Shown piece by piece: positions 25,072-33,807 of a DNA stretch of 64,000 nt. Location of the stretch: the NCBI RefSeq assembly GCF_021353295.2, contig NZ_CP120635.1:1592001-1656000 (forward strand), written 5' to 3'. Origin of the DNA: Pseudodesulfovibrio thermohalotolerans (lineage in GTDB: Bacteria > Desulfobacterota > Desulfovibrionia > Desulfovibrionales > Desulfovibrionaceae). Position 1 is the first letter of the stretch, and each line of letters opens with the position of its first letter. Made by a program: the position numbers and the translations under genes. Under the pieces are notes generated by a model. That model had not been told where the DNA came from. It saw nothing but the letters and a program-made list of their open reading frames with translations, and ran no database searches.

Positions 25072-28000
25072 ATGAGGATTGTTCGCATAGACAACAGGTT
25101 CGAAAAAGGAACCTGGACCCACGACATTTTCCGCCAAGAGCAGAACAGCACCGTTGCGGAAATCGTCAACCTCATCTGGCCCGACATCAACCGGGACGAC
25201 TACGAGGTCGTTGCGTCCGACTCCCTGGCCGGTATCGTCGGTTGGGGATACGTCCCCAAGCCGCACGAGGAAGTTCGGGTCAGGGCGAAAGTCGGAGCCG
25301 CCGGGGGCATGGCCCTGATCGGCGGCGTGATGTCCATGGTGTCCAGTGGCTCGATGTGGGGCTTCCTTGGGCAGTTGGCTGCCGGCATCATCATCGGCTA
25401 CATCAGCAACAAGTTCGCTCCGACCGGAAGCGCGTCCATCGACGACAGCTACGCCGGCTCCCAGACGTATTCCTTCTCGGCCGACACTAACCCGGCGACT
25501 CCTGGCACGATGCTCCACATCGTGCAGGGAACGCACGTCACCGGAGGTACGATCATCCACCAGTGGATGGGCGGCGAGAAAAAGTCCGGCATCCTGACCC
25601 GCGAGACAATGCACTGGATCATCGCTGTCAGCGAGGGGCCGGTCAAATCAATCTCCGATATCACCCTGGACGGGCAGCCGATCACAAACTTCGACGGCGT
25701 GACGTACGACGTTCGCCTCGGCACCGCTGACCAGACCCCGTTCGAGGGGATTACCCAGATCGGCTACCACTTCAAGCCGTCCGGTCGGGTGACGCTCAAG
25801 TCCGGGAAGCCGTATGTTTTCAACTCCAGAAAGAGCCTGGACGACATGCGCATCGTCTTGTCGATCCCGTCCCTGTTCTCGGTTTCCGACGACGGAGACA
25901 TCCAGTCCAACTCGGTCCAGATCAAGGTCCGTTGGGCCGAGGAAGGCGAGGCGTTCACGGACGAAAACAGCGAGATCCACACGATCTCGGCAGAAACCAA
26001 GTCCGAGACCCTGTACTCGATCTACAAGGAGTTCGACACAAAAGCCAAGCGGCGTTTCGAGCTGACCCGCATCACGGCTGACTTCGATCAGACCTCCCGC
26101 CGCGAAGGCACTACTTACCTGAAATACTGGGAAGAGTTGCAGGACGGGACCTTGAACTACCCGCATGTCGCGTTGATCCACGTTTGCGCCGAAGCATCCG
26201 ACCAGCTCTCCGGGGCTTTGCCGGAAACGAAATGCAAGTGCGAAGGCATCATCATCCCGGACATCGTAGAAGACCCTACGACCGGAGGGTGCCTCCTGTC
26301 GAAGACGGACACGGTGTGGACGGACAATCCGGCATATCATGTCGTCTACATGCTGACCGAGCGCAAGCGACACGGTGCTGGACGCGACCCCAGGCTGATC
26401 AACTACGCCGCATGGCGCAAGTTCGCGGACTGGTGCGAGGACGTGATCGACGTTCGCCGCTGGGACGAGGCCACGGACTCGGTGATCGAAGAAACCCAGG
26501 GCCGCTTCAAATGGAACTACGTCCTGGACACCCGCCAGAAGGCCCAGGCGTACGTCGAAAAGGTCTGCAACACCTGCGAAACGGCCCTGGCCATCGCCGG
26601 TGGCCAGATCTTCTTCGTGCCGGAGGCGCCGTTCGACGGCATCCCGGCCATGGTCGTCCACGAGAACAACATCCTGGTCGACGGCAACGGCGTATCGACC
26701 ATGAAGAAGGTGGCAGACAAGCCGGAAGATATCCCGAACCGGGTCAACGCCCAGTTCGTCGACGAAAACACCTGGGAACGCGTAGAACTTCCGTTCGACG
26801 ACCCTGCCAGGGAGCACGAGACTGTCAGGAACCCGGAGACGGTCAACTTCTTCGGCATCACCGACCCCCGCGTCATCCAGCGCATGGTCTACCGCATGTT
26901 CCGCCAGGCCCAGGCCGTGAATGGCGTGTACCAGTGGGAAATGGGGATCGAGGCGCTCGACGCGAAAGTCGGCGACTACGTTCTTGTCGCCGCCAACAGG
27001 AAGATGGGATGGGGCGGAACCGCCAAGCTTGAAAAGCGCTACGACGGTGCTTCATTCGACCACGTTGCGGCCGTCCTTGGCCGTTCCGTCTACCTGGAAG
27101 CCGGTCGGGAATACACGGTCAAAGTCTACGAGGCGGGGGCCGCCACAGCGACGCTGGAAAGCGCGTTCACGCCTACGGAAGACGGCTATGTTACCGAGAT
27201 CGAGGTTTCAGGCAACTCTTCCGATACCGAGCTGGTAAACCCGGCCTGGACCCTGTCGACCCAAGGCGGAACACCTGTCCCGATGCAGGTCCGCAAGATC
27301 GAGAAGGCCACGGACCAGAGGGTCAAGATCACGGCCCTGGAATACTCCGAGGACGTTCACAACTACGACGAGACCCTGATCGCCCCAAGGCGGCACTATG
27401 ACCAGCCGGCGTTCGCCGCGGCAAGGACCGCCGAAGACAGCAACGCCTCCGAGCCGTACCGGTTCCCGGCGTTTACCAGATACGACACGCCCGAGGTTCC
27501 TCCGTTCGTGACGGAAGTCACGGTCACCGAGGACACCAGGGCTGTTTACAACACGATCTCCACCGATCTCCTTGTCGGTTTCACCGCGGTTGCGATGCCG
27601 GAAGGGTCGCAGACCTCCATCGTGCGTTACGATGTCTGGTTCCGCGAACAAGCGAAAGAAGGAGAAAAAAGAAGGAAATGGACGCAATCGGGGCCGGTCC
27701 GGGAAGGGCGCACGTACCGCATTCGCGGCGTTGACCCTGGCACGACCTACGAGGTCGTTGTATGCCCGGTCACCGACCTGCATAGGTCCGTCACTCCGGA
27801 CGATGCGTTCGCGGTCATGTGCGGGACGCTCACGCCGACCGGCGAGTTGCCGAAAATCCAAGCGCCTACAGGCGTTGTGGTCGAGCATCTCAATGACGGA
27901 AGGATGAAGGTTGCCTGGGACAAGTGCGATGGCGAATCCGTCCGTGAATACCATCTCTACCTCGACGGAGAGGTGGTGGCCAACGTCATGCACCCGGTTG

Positions 28001-29391
28001 GAACCACCATCCTTGATGGGAAGCTGGAGAAGGGAAACCACATCCTGCACATCTACCCGGCCGACCTGACCGGTCGCCTTGGGTATCCGGCCGAGGTTGC
28101 CGTGCCGGTGACAGGCCCGGCTGCTCCGGCTGTGTCGGTGTCGTTTTCCGGCGGCAACGCCGTGTTCGCGGTCACTCCCGGGAACGCTTCGACATACCGC
28201 ACTGTGCGGTGGATCGTGGCAACGCAGGGCGGCGAGGAACTGACCAGGAGCTACGGAACAACCCTGACCATCCCGGCAGACTGGTCCGGGAAGCGGAGCC
28301 TTGTCGTGTATGGCCAGGACGTAGCCGGCAACGACGGCGACAGGACGACGACCGTTGTCGAAATCGTGCCTCCAGGCGCGGTGACAAACATCACTGTGGC
28401 CAGTGATGGCATCAGGTGGGATCCGGCGGAAGCCGGAACCTTGCCCACGACCCACTACGACATCATTGATGCCGTGACCGGGGAAACGGTTGGGCAGACG
28501 GTCGGCACGTATCATCCGCTCCCGGACTACGACGGCACGTTCTACGTCATCGCTGTTGCCGGTGTTAACCTGAAGGGTGCAGTCAAAGCGGTGTCAGTGT
28601 CGCGTCCGGCCGGGTTCTCCCTTGTGACCAGTTACCGGTCCAAGTTCGCAACCGGGACGGCCACCGATGCCTATGCTGACGCCGGCGGAACCCTGTTCCT
28701 GCCGGTATACGCCAACAAGGACTGGACGGACTGGTTCGACGGCAACGGAGCCGCTACTGTCGACGACCTGGCGCTCCTTGCGGATCTCGCTGGGCGGCCA
28801 GGACCGGCGAATGGCTCCTACCAAGAGACGGTCGACCTTGGCATCCTGTATCAACGGGACGACGCGACCGAATACCAGATCCTTGTCGGGTGGCAGTGTG
28901 TCGGTGCTGACGGCACAACACCGGATGGGTTGGTGACCGTGGAGCATAGCGCCGACGGACTGTACTGGACGACAGGCACGACGGCAGCGCTTGGCGCATT
29001 GTCGTCGAGCGTCACGTTGTCCATCGCCCATTCAGACGATATCCGGCACGTCCGGGTCACGCTTAAAGCGTCGTCGCCAAGCGACGAGCTGTGGGCGTTC
29101 ACCGAGCTTGGCGTCGACGTTCTCCGTGCCGAGGAGAACGTAGTCACCGGGACGGTGACGATATCAAACGCGGAAAACGGATACTACGTCGCGTTGCACC
29201 AGGCCGTGGACATCAAGGATGTGGAGCTGAAGATGATCTACAAGACATCGACGGTTCCGACCATCGCCCGTCTGTTCCCGGTCGAAGCCTACGATGACAT
29301 AGAGAACCCCGGAGGGGTCCAACTCTACATCCTTGACTACACCGGGACAAAGACCGTCGGCCGCGTCCGGTACACGATCACCTACTATTAG
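25072..29391 (+). CDS. Host-specificity / tail tip attachment protein (J-like)
   Basis: 1439 residues. The first part includes a hydrophobic Gly-rich segment (residues about 78-125: GAAGGMALIGGVMSMVSSG) and the phage tail protein core (QWMGGEKKSGILTRETMHWI). Fibronectin-III-like domains follow at about 806-900 (RTYRIRGVDPGTTYEVVV) and 925-1015, then beta-rich receptor-binding regions to the end. Length, order and domains match lambda J and relatives, which choose the host receptor. The C-terminal third is the likely variable receptor-binding region. Confidence 0.82.
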   Translation: MRIVRIDNRFEKGTWTHDIFRQEQNSTVAEIVNLIWPDINRDDYEVVASDSLAGIVGWGYVPKPHEEVRVRAKVGAAGGMALIGGVMSMVSSGSMWGFLGQLAAGIIIGYISNKFAPTGSASIDDSYAGSQTYSFSADTNPATPGTMLHIVQGTHVTGGTIIHQWMGGEKKSGILTRETMHWIIAVSEGPVKSISDITLDGQPITNFDGVTYDVRLGTADQTPFEGITQIGYHFKPSGRVTLKSGKPYVFNSRKSLDDMRIVLSIPSLFSVSDDGDIQSNSVQIKVRWAEEGEAFTDENSEIHTISAETKSETLYSIYKEFDTKAKRRFELTRITADFDQTSRREGTTYLKYWEELQDGTLNYPHVALIHVCAEASDQLSGALPETKCKCEGIIIPDIVEDPTTGGCLLSKTDTVWTDNPAYHVVYMLTERKRHGAGRDPRLINYAAWRKFADWCEDVIDVRRWDEATDSVIEETQGRFKWNYVLDTRQKAQAYVEKVCNTCETALAIAGGQIFFVPEAPFDGIPAMVVHENNILVDGNGVSTMKKVADKPEDIPNRVNAQFVDENTWERVELPFDDPAREHETVRNPETVNFFGITDPRVIQRMVYRMFRQAQAVNGVYQWEMGIEALDAKVGDYVLVAANRKMGWGGTAKLEKRYDGASFDHVAAVLGRSVYLEAGREYTVKVYEAGAATATLESAFTPTEDGYVTEIEVSGNSSDTELVNPAWTLSTQGGTPVPMQVRKIEKATDQRVKITALEYSEDVHNYDETLIAPRRHYDQPAFAAARTAEDSNASEPYRFPAFTRYDTPEVPPFVTEVTVTEDTRAVYNTISTDLLVGFTAVAMPEGSQTSIVRYDVWFREQAKEGEKRRKWTQSGPVREGRTYRIRGVDPGTTYEVVVCPVTDLHRSVTPDDAFAVMCGTLTPTGELPKIQAPTGVVVEHLNDGRMKVAWDKCDGESVREYHLYLDGEVVANVMHPVGTTILDGKLEKGNHILHIYPADLTGRLGYPAEVAVPVTGPAAPAVSVSFSGGNAVFAVTPGNASTYRTVRWIVATQGGEELTRSYGTTLTIPADWSGKRSLVVYGQDVAGNDGDRTTTVVEIVPPGAVTNITVASDGIRWDPAEAGTLPTTHYDIIDAVTGETVGQTVGTYHPLPDYDGTFYVIAVAGVNLKGAVKAVSVSRPAGFSLVTSYRSKFATGTATDAYADAGGTLFLPVYANKDWTDWFDGNGAATVDDLALLADLAGRPGPANGSYQETVDLGILYQRDDATEYQILVGWQCVGADGTTPDGLVTVEHSADGLYWTTGTTAALGALSSSVTLSIAHSDDIRHVRVTLKASSPSDELWAFTELGVDVLRAEENVVTGTVTISNAENGYYVALHQAVDIKDVELKMIYKTSTVPTIARLFPVEAYDDIENPGGVQLYILDYTGTKTVGRVRYTITYY

Positions 29392-29421
29392 CCCCGAAAA
29401 AAGAACAAAAAAGAATGAATG

Positions 29422-29442
29422 GCCCCCGAAAGGGGGCTTTTT
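29422..29442 (+). terminator. Terminator between J-like and fibre genes
   Basis: GCCCCC, four A/G bases, GGGGGC, then five T. Part of a wider set of similar hairpins in this prophage. Confidence 0.8.
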
Positions 29443-29457
29443 CATGGGAGATAAACC

Positions 29458-30699
29458 ATGGCCGATTTCACGAAGCCGGACCTGTCCAGCCTGTACACCT
29501 ACACGTTCGACGAGCAGAAGGACAAGGAAACCAGCCTTGCCCTTCTTTTTGACGGCACCTCCGACACAGGGTTGCCGGTGGGGACGATCAGGTGGACATC
29601 CACCAACAATCGTTTCGAAAGATGGGACGGGGCATCGTGGGCGGAGCTGACCGGCCAGTATGCGATCAACGTCGAGACGCTCGGCGGGGAGACGCTGGAC
29701 GAGATCAAAGCGGAACTGGCCGCCCAGGGGCATGTCCACGACGGCATGATCACCATTGACGACCTGGCAACCTATTATACGGCCGCCCAGGTAGACGTGC
29801 TGATAGCGGCGATCCCGCTCGGGTCCGACGGCACCGACCACACCCACGACGACATGGTGACGACCGGGACGCTGACCAGCTACGCCACCATCGTCTACGT
29901 CGACGGCCATGTCGAAGCGCTGGACACCCGTGTAACGGCTCTGGAAGCCAAGAACTTCGACGACAGATATTACACAAAGACCGAGGCGGACGGGAAGTTC
30001 CAGCCCCTGGGCGACTACCTGACGACAGATGACGCGGTGACGCAAGACCAAGTCTACCTCAAGGGCGAGATCGACACTAAATTCCTCGACAAAGAGGAGA
30101 CCATGACCACGGCCATGGCCGACAAGATGGACGCTGATGCCGGCTTGGCTGACCTGTCCGACGTAACCGGGACAGCCAACACGGTTCTCGGTTTTGACGG
30201 CGACGGAGCCGCAATCGAGCGCCCTGTCGCTGACGTTTCCGGGGCAAAAACGCTGACAGAGCTGACCGACGCCCCGGACACCTACACCGACAACGCCGGC
30301 AAGATCGTCGTCGTCAACGACGCGGAGGATGGAATCGAGTTCGCCTCTATCGAGGCGGATTGGACCGAAATCACGGACGAGCAACAGTTTTACAGCACTT
30401 CCTGGAATCTCAACGGCGGCACATGGGGATGGAGGCTCCAGGACGGCCAGTATCAATTCCGTGGTGCCGTTTCACGCCCTAACACAACGTCGGGTTGGTG
30501 GCAGTTGACGACCACCGGCAACGTCTCAATCCCCGAGGCAACCGGCCAGGTCGTTCCGATCGTCGCTTACAAAGTCGACGGGATCCCGGTCGCAAGTGCC
30601 GCCAAGTTCGTCTCTGCGACCCGCATTGACTTGTACATCCCTGACGATTCCGCAGCCGAGTGGTGGTTTGACTTCACCGGCGCCGTCTTGAACGCATAG
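29458..30699 (+). CDS. Tail fibre / side fibre protein
   Basis: 413 residues. Segments such as FERWDGASWAELTGQYAIN, AQGHVHDGMITIDDL and DDRYYTKTEADGKFQPLGDY are characteristic of phage fibres (the YYTKTEAD motif repeats in fibre shafts), with a globular beta-rich C-terminus (GGTWGWRLQDGQYQFRGAV). It likely binds the cell surface as a trimer. No separate fibre-assembly chaperone gene follows. Confidence 0.78.
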   Translation: MADFTKPDLSSLYTYTFDEQKDKETSLALLFDGTSDTGLPVGTIRWTSTNNRFERWDGASWAELTGQYAINVETLGGETLDEIKAELAAQGHVHDGMITIDDLATYYTAAQVDVLIAAIPLGSDGTDHTHDDMVTTGTLTSYATIVYVDGHVEALDTRVTALEAKNFDDRYYTKTEADGKFQPLGDYLTTDDAVTQDQVYLKGEIDTKFLDKEETMTTAMADKMDADAGLADLSDVTGTANTVLGFDGDGAAIERPVADVSGAKTLTELTDAPDTYTDNAGKIVVVNDAEDGIEFASIEADWTEITDEQQFYSTSWNLNGGTWGWRLQDGQYQFRGAVSRPNTTSGWWQLTTTGNVSIPEATGQVVPIVAYKVDGIPVASAAKFVSATRIDLYIPDDSAAEWWFDFTGAVLNA

Positions 30700-30917
30700 C
30701 CGCAAAAAAAAGAACAAAAAGACCAAAAAGAAAGGCCCCCATTCAGGGGGCCGCCGGTCGCTCGATCCTGCCAGATTTTCGACCTTTCTCGCTTTGAACA
30801 TACCACCGCCGAACGCTCAGGCGCAACGCCGGTGGCCACGACTTCACCGTCCATTTCTGTCCCCCGGCTGATCGCCGGGCTTTTTTACATTCACCATTTT
30901 CCAAGCGAGATTTTCAG
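30700..30917. other. Spacer between fibre and lysis genes with two terminators
   Basis: No convincing gene. A GGCCCCC/GGGGGCC hairpin at 30734-30752 has its T-run on the minus strand. A CCACCG/CGGTGG hairpin lies near 30811-30837. CCCGGC/GCCGGG at 30863-30879 followed by six T (30881-30886) is a plus-strand terminator. Short minus-strand frames here run through the first terminator and are not called. Confidence 0.5.
30863..30886 (+). terminator. Intrinsic terminator before the lysis region
   Basis: CCCGGC, five bases, GCCGGG, then C and six T. Confidence 0.8.
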
Positions 30918-31217
30918 ATGAGCGAAAACGAAAAAAACGGCAACGGAACCGACGATTGCGTCGTCTCCCAGGCCGAAATCACTGCAATCCGGGAGGCGGT
31001 CAGAGCCGAACTCCACGAGTTTTTCGGGGATCAGGACGGGTATGGGCATCGCCGGGACCATGAGTGGATCTCGACGACCAGGGAGACCCTCTCCAACACC
31101 CGCTCCACAGTCTGGACATGGGTTATCAGGGCCGTCGTCGTGTTCCTGATCGCCATTTTCGGCAAAGGGTTGGCGGCGGCCATCATCGCCGCCGTGGCGG
31201 CAGGAGGAGGGCATTAA
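30918..31217 (+). CDS. Holin-like small membrane protein
   Basis: 99 residues. A charged N-terminus with a coil (AEITAIREAVRAELHEFF), then hydrophobic residues about 67-95 (TWVIRAVVVFLIAIFGKG followed by LAAAIIAAVAAGG), making one or two membrane spans. First gene of the post-fibre block and three bases from the DUF5675 gene, a usual holin position. Could equally be a holin-accessory membrane protein. Confidence 0.55.
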   Translation: MSENEKNGNGTDDCVVSQAEITAIREAVRAELHEFFGDQDGYGHRRDHEWISTTRETLSNTRSTVWTWVIRAVVVFLIAIFGKGLAAAIIAAVAAGGGH

Positions 31218-31220
31218 GTC

Positions 31221-31637
31221 ATGGAAAATGCGTATCTTATAAGGATGCGCACGGGAAACGAGGGGACCTTCGGGTCCCTTTTTTTTGGCGGCAAACGGCT
31301 TTACACGGCCGAGCTTCCTTGGCGGGACAACCGCTCGAACCTGTCCTGCATTCCCTGCGGCACCTACATCGTCGTCCCGCACCTGTCTCGGCGTTTCGGG
31401 CGTGTCTACCACGTCCTGGACGTTCCGGGCCGGAGCGCGATCCTGCTCCATTCCGGCAACTATGCCGGCAACTCGGAGATGGGTCTCAAAACACATAGCC
31501 ACGGCTGTATCCTGCCAGGTCTCCACCTCGGGAGCCTTGGCGGCCAAGCGGCCGTCTTGTCGTCCCGTCCGGCGATCACCGCCCTTGTCGCTCACTTTGG
31601 CGACAACCATTTCAACCTCACAATCGAAGGAGTATAG
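31221..31637 (+). CDS. DUF5675 family protein, probable lysis-region protein
   Basis: 138 residues. The family pattern is clear: LYTAELPWRDNRSNLSCIPCG near residues 27-47, VYHVLDVPGRSAILLHSGN near 62-80, then THSHGCILPG. The HSGN and GCI motifs recall L,D-transpeptidase-like folds. Members sit in phage and island lysis regions; the enzymatic role is not established. It occupies the position where an endolysin would be expected, and no other lysozyme gene is seen. Confidence 0.7.
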   Translation: MENAYLIRMRTGNEGTFGSLFFGGKRLYTAELPWRDNRSNLSCIPCGTYIVVPHLSRRFGRVYHVLDVPGRSAILLHSGNYAGNSEMGLKTHSHGCILPGLHLGSLGGQAAVLSSRPAITALVAHFGDNHFNLTIEGV

Positions 31638-31639
31638 CC

Positions 31640-32173
31640 ATGTTCGGCCTTTCTTCCATCCTCTCCGGCGGAGTCCTCGGAGTGATCGGCTCCGTAATCA
31701 CCAACATCACCGACACGATCAAGCGCAAGCAAGAATTCTCCCAGGCCATCGAGATGAGAAAACTGGATATCCAGGTCATGGACAAGGAATGGGAATACAA
31801 AGACAGGGCGGCGACCCGGGAGCAGGAAGTGGCCCAGGAAATCTCGGCCGACGACCTGCGCGAGGCTTCTTACGCAAACGACAAGCAGGAGTATTCGACC
31901 AACGTCAAGACAGGCCCGTTCACCGGATTCCTGCTCGTCCTCGTCGACGTGGTTCGTGGCCTCATCCGCCCCGGCCTGACGATATTCCTCATCTGGGCAG
32001 TCTGGGACACCAGAGCAGAGGTCAGGGGTATCATGGATGCCGTCAACCTGTCGGGGATGACTGCCTCACAAGCTCTCGGGATCTACGGCACGATCGTCGA
32101 CATGATCCTGTTCCTCGGCTCCACGGCAGTGACATGGTGGTTCGGGACCCGTCCGAAAAAGGACAAAAAGTAG
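31640..32173 (+). CDS. Membrane protein of the 3-TM holin type
   Basis: 177 residues. An N-terminal hydrophobic stretch (FGLSSILSGGVLGVIGSVI), a charged helix, then two spans at about 96-125 (FTGFLLVLVDVVRGLIRPG, then LTIFLIWAV) and 140-168 (TIVDMILFLGSTAVTWWFG). The IRP turn after the second hydrophobic region is typical of GTA-type 3-TM holins. Likely forms lysis pores. Last gene of the rightward block. Confidence 0.6.
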   Translation: MFGLSSILSGGVLGVIGSVITNITDTIKRKQEFSQAIEMRKLDIQVMDKEWEYKDRAATREQEVAQEISADDLREASYANDKQEYSTNVKTGPFTGFLLVLVDVVRGLIRPGLTIFLIWAVWDTRAEVRGIMDAVNLSGMTASQALGIYGTIVDMILFLGSTAVTWWFGTRPKKDKK

Positions 32174-32186
32174 AAAAAACCGACAA

Positions 32187-32218
32187 GCCCCCTGGACCAC
32201 GGTCCGGGGGGCCTTTTT
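32187..32218. terminator. Terminator of the rightward late operon
   Basis: GCCCCC-T-GGACC pairs with GGTCC-G-GGGGC, then five T on the plus strand. It separates the plus-strand late genes from the converging minus-strand array. Confidence 0.85.
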
Positions 32219-32222
32219 GCGC

Positions 32223-32396
32223 TCATTTTTCGCCGGAAATGGTAACCGCCGCGAAAGTTGCGCAACAAATCACAACAAACAGGCCGCTGAACACGCTTCC
32301 CTGGGTGATCGCCCACGCTCCGACCGCAATTCCGTAGGTCGCCATGCAGACGGTCGCTATCACGACCAAAATCCTGAACAACTTCTTCAAAGTCAT
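32223..32396 (-). CDS. Tiny two-span membrane protein
   Basis: 57 residues, ATG at 32396 after GGGAGAG. Two hydrophobic segments, residues about 7-30 (FRILVVIATVCMATYGIAV) and 37-53 (FSGLFVVICCATFAAV), with basic residues MTLKK at the start. Too short for routine gene finders. Last gene in the leftward array, 25 bases after another tiny membrane protein. Function unknown. Confidence 0.6.
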   Translation of the reverse strand: MTLKKLFRILVVIATVCMATYGIAVGAWAITQGSVFSGLFVVICCATFAAVTISGEK

Positions 32397-32421
32397 TTTT
32401 TCTCTCCCTATTCTTCCTTTG

Positions 32422-32583
32422 CTATCGTTGCTCGTGTATCACCGGCATTGCGGCGAACATGATGCCGAACATCACCAGTACCGAACCCATATACAGGCCG
32501 CCGTTGACCAGCGAGAACGCCCCGATCGCACAGCACCCGAACGCGAGAACACCACACGCTATTGTCGTAATCTTCTTGATCAT
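32422..32583 (-). CDS. Tiny two-span membrane protein
   Basis: 53 residues, ATG at 32583 with a good AAGGAG. Hydrophobic segments at about 6-24 (TTIACGVLAFGCCAIGAF) and 30-48 (LYMGSVLVMFGIMFAAMPV). Same size and layout as the next gene, so the two may be an ancient duplicate pair or work together. Function unknown. Confidence 0.65.
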   Translation of the reverse strand: MIKKITTIACGVLAFGCCAIGAFSLVNGGLYMGSVLVMFGIMFAAMPVIHEQR

Positions 32584-32613
32584 TTTCTTCTCCTTTTTTC
32601 ATTCTTTTTTTGT

Positions 32614-32637
32614 GGCCCCCGGCGATGGCCAGGGGCC
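32614..32637. repeat. Intergenic hairpin H1 of the leftward array
   Basis: GGCCCCC/GGGGCC stem between two leftward genes. Read on the minus strand: ACAGGCCCC, TGGCCATCGCC loop region, GGGGGCCACAA, then A-rich bases and the ribosome site of the next gene. Related to H2, H3 and H4. Confidence 0.7.
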
Positions 32638-32658
32638 TGTTATTTCATTGTCGGCCGA

Positions 32659-33189
32659 CTAGCCCCACAGGTCGTCCAGGTCGTTTTTCGCAACCTTGGC
32701 GGAGTGTTCGAGATCGCGCAGCCGGTCGCCGATGCCCAAGGTGTCCAGGATCGCGTCCTGCGCCTTCTTTTCGCCGTCGATGATGCCGAGTTCGCGTCCG
32801 TGACTGAAAGCGTCCTGGAGGGCCGGGAAGACGGCCAGGACCGTTGCCAGCGTGAGGTCGCCTGGGAGCCTGGCGGACCGGAGGAGGGTCTTGTCGATCC
32901 TCCTGAGCCCGGTGCGCTCGATCTTCCACGAAGCCGGCGCCTTATAGAACGAGAAATGCTTTACGCTCTCTTCGATCGTCACCTTCGGACATGCGGTGAT
33001 TGCGATATCCGGCAGGTAGCAAATCGTGATCCTGACCGGAGTGCCATCCGCACCTCCGTATGCCACGGCAGCCGTTTCCGCGTCGTATCCGAACACGTCG
33101 CTGTCCCTGTTCTCGACCTCGAGTTCGTGGACCCTGTCCGTTGCTCCTGTCGCCAAAATGCTGTTTCCGTTTTCCTTATTCATCTTCAT
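32659..33189 (-). CDS. Unknown protein of the leftward array
   Basis: 176 residues; AGGAG is six bases before the ATG at 33189. The protein has a mixed N-terminal half (DVFGYDAETAAVAYGGADG, VRITICYLPDIAI) and a helical C-terminus (DAILDTLGIGDRLRDLEHS). Not recognised. Lies between hairpins H2 and H1 in an operon led by promoter B. Confidence 0.6.
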   Translation of the reverse strand: MKMNKENGNSILATGATDRVHELEVENRDSDVFGYDAETAAVAYGGADGTPVRITICYLPDIAITACPKVTIEESVKHFSFYKAPASWKIERTGLRRIDKTLLRSARLPGDLTLATVLAVFPALQDAFSHGRELGIIDGEKKAQDAILDTLGIGDRLRDLEHSAKVAKNDLDDLWG

Positions 33190-33225
33190 CTTTTTCTCCT
33201 TTTTTGCTGTTTTGGTTTCGGTTGT

Positions 33226-33245
33226 GGCCCCCGTTGCCGGGGGCC
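33226..33245. repeat. Intergenic hairpin H2 of the leftward array
   Basis: GGCCCCC, six bases, GGGGGCC. On the minus strand it is flanked by CAACC and ACAACC and is followed by the AAAAGGAGAAAAAG ribosome site. Confidence 0.7.
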
Positions 33246-33267
33246 GGTTGATCCTCTTTGCCTCTGC

Positions 33268-33525
33268 CTAGAACGCGCTCCCCATCGCTTCGATTGCCTT
33301 CATGACAACCTTCAGGGGCAGCCGCCCGTCGAAGTTCGCCACGATTTCGCCGTCCCTGAACGATGCCGACCACTCTCCGCTCCAGTCGACGACCCAGGCG
33401 ATTCCGGCGTCGAACGAATACCTCTTGTTTCCGAACAGTGCGTTGAACTCCTTCGCGTTCAGTTCCGCACGCGCCTCGTTGAAGGCGTCAATCCTCTGTT
33501 GCCTGATGTCGAAATGCTTCTTCAT
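33268..33525 (-). CDS. Small unknown protein of the leftward array
   Basis: 85 residues. The ATG at 33525 is preferred, because CGGAG lies seven bases before it; the longer frame starts within this leader. Contents: basic helix (MKKHFDIRQQRIDAFNEAR), a beta-rich centre (GIAWVVDWSGEWSASF) and a C-terminal helix. No family recognised. First gene after promoter B, 47 bases downstream of its -10. Confidence 0.6.
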   Translation of the reverse strand: MKKHFDIRQQRIDAFNEARAELNAKEFNALFGNKRYSFDAGIAWVVDWSGEWSASFRDGEIVANFDGRLPLKVVMKAIEAMGSAF

Positions 33526-33571
33526 TCCCATTCTCCGTTTTTTACTTTTTCCGCCCATCCGTCTGAATAAG

Positions 33572-33600
33572 TTGTTTCACATCTTATTGAGCGATTTCAA
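33572..33600 (-). promoter_or_regulatory. Shared-architecture promoter B
   Basis: On the minus strand TTGAAA (33600-33595), 17 bases, AAACAA (33577-33572), with TGTG before the -10. The TTGA-N15-TGTGAAA spacing equals that at 7226 and 34976. Nearly the same sequence as promoter C (TTGAAATCGCTC versus TTGAAATTGCTC). Confidence 0.6.
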
Positions 33601-33621
33601 CTTTTTAGCCAAACTTTTCAC

Positions 33622-33654
33622 AATCAGAAAAACGCCTGGGCCTCACCGGTTTTT
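33622..33654 (+). promoter_or_regulatory. Conserved prophage element, copy B
   Basis: AATCAGAAAAACGCC then TGGGCCTCACCGGTTTTT. Differs from copy A by only a few bases. Lies upstream of promoter B. About 35 bases further right both B and C have ACACGAAA, and later CGCTTGA, so the similarity of B and C extends over about 100 bp. Confidence 0.6.
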
Positions 33655-33737
33655 GCCATCAAAGACCACGCCGAACGGCCTGACACGAAAGTTTTTTTCG
33701 TGCTACTTTTGACAATCGCTTGAGAGAAGTGAGCAAT

Positions 33738-33768
33738 GAAGGAAGGAAGGAAGGAAGGAAGGAAGGAA
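33738..33768. repeat. Tetranucleotide tandem repeat GAAG
   Basis: Nearly eight GAAG units. Lies between the end of one leftward gene with its hairpin and the regulatory region B. Such repeats change copy number by slippage; here it is intergenic, so it could only affect spacing or transcript structure. Confidence 0.85.
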
Positions 33769-33775
33769 TGGGAAA

Positions 33776-33799
33776 GGCCCAAGGCGACGGCCAGGGGCC
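33776..33799 (-). terminator. Hairpin H4 after the 208-residue gene
   Basis: On the minus strand AACAGGCCC pairs with GGGCC and is followed by TTTCCC, so it may terminate the operon led by promoter C. The loop TGGCCGTCGCC matches H1 closely. Confidence 0.5.
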
Positions 33800-33807
33800 T
33801 GTTCCGA

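Noticed and set aside
30567..30854. Minus-strand short frames between fibre and holin-like genes
   Set aside because: They run through a terminator with a minus-strand T-run into the antisense of the fibre gene and lack ribosome sites.
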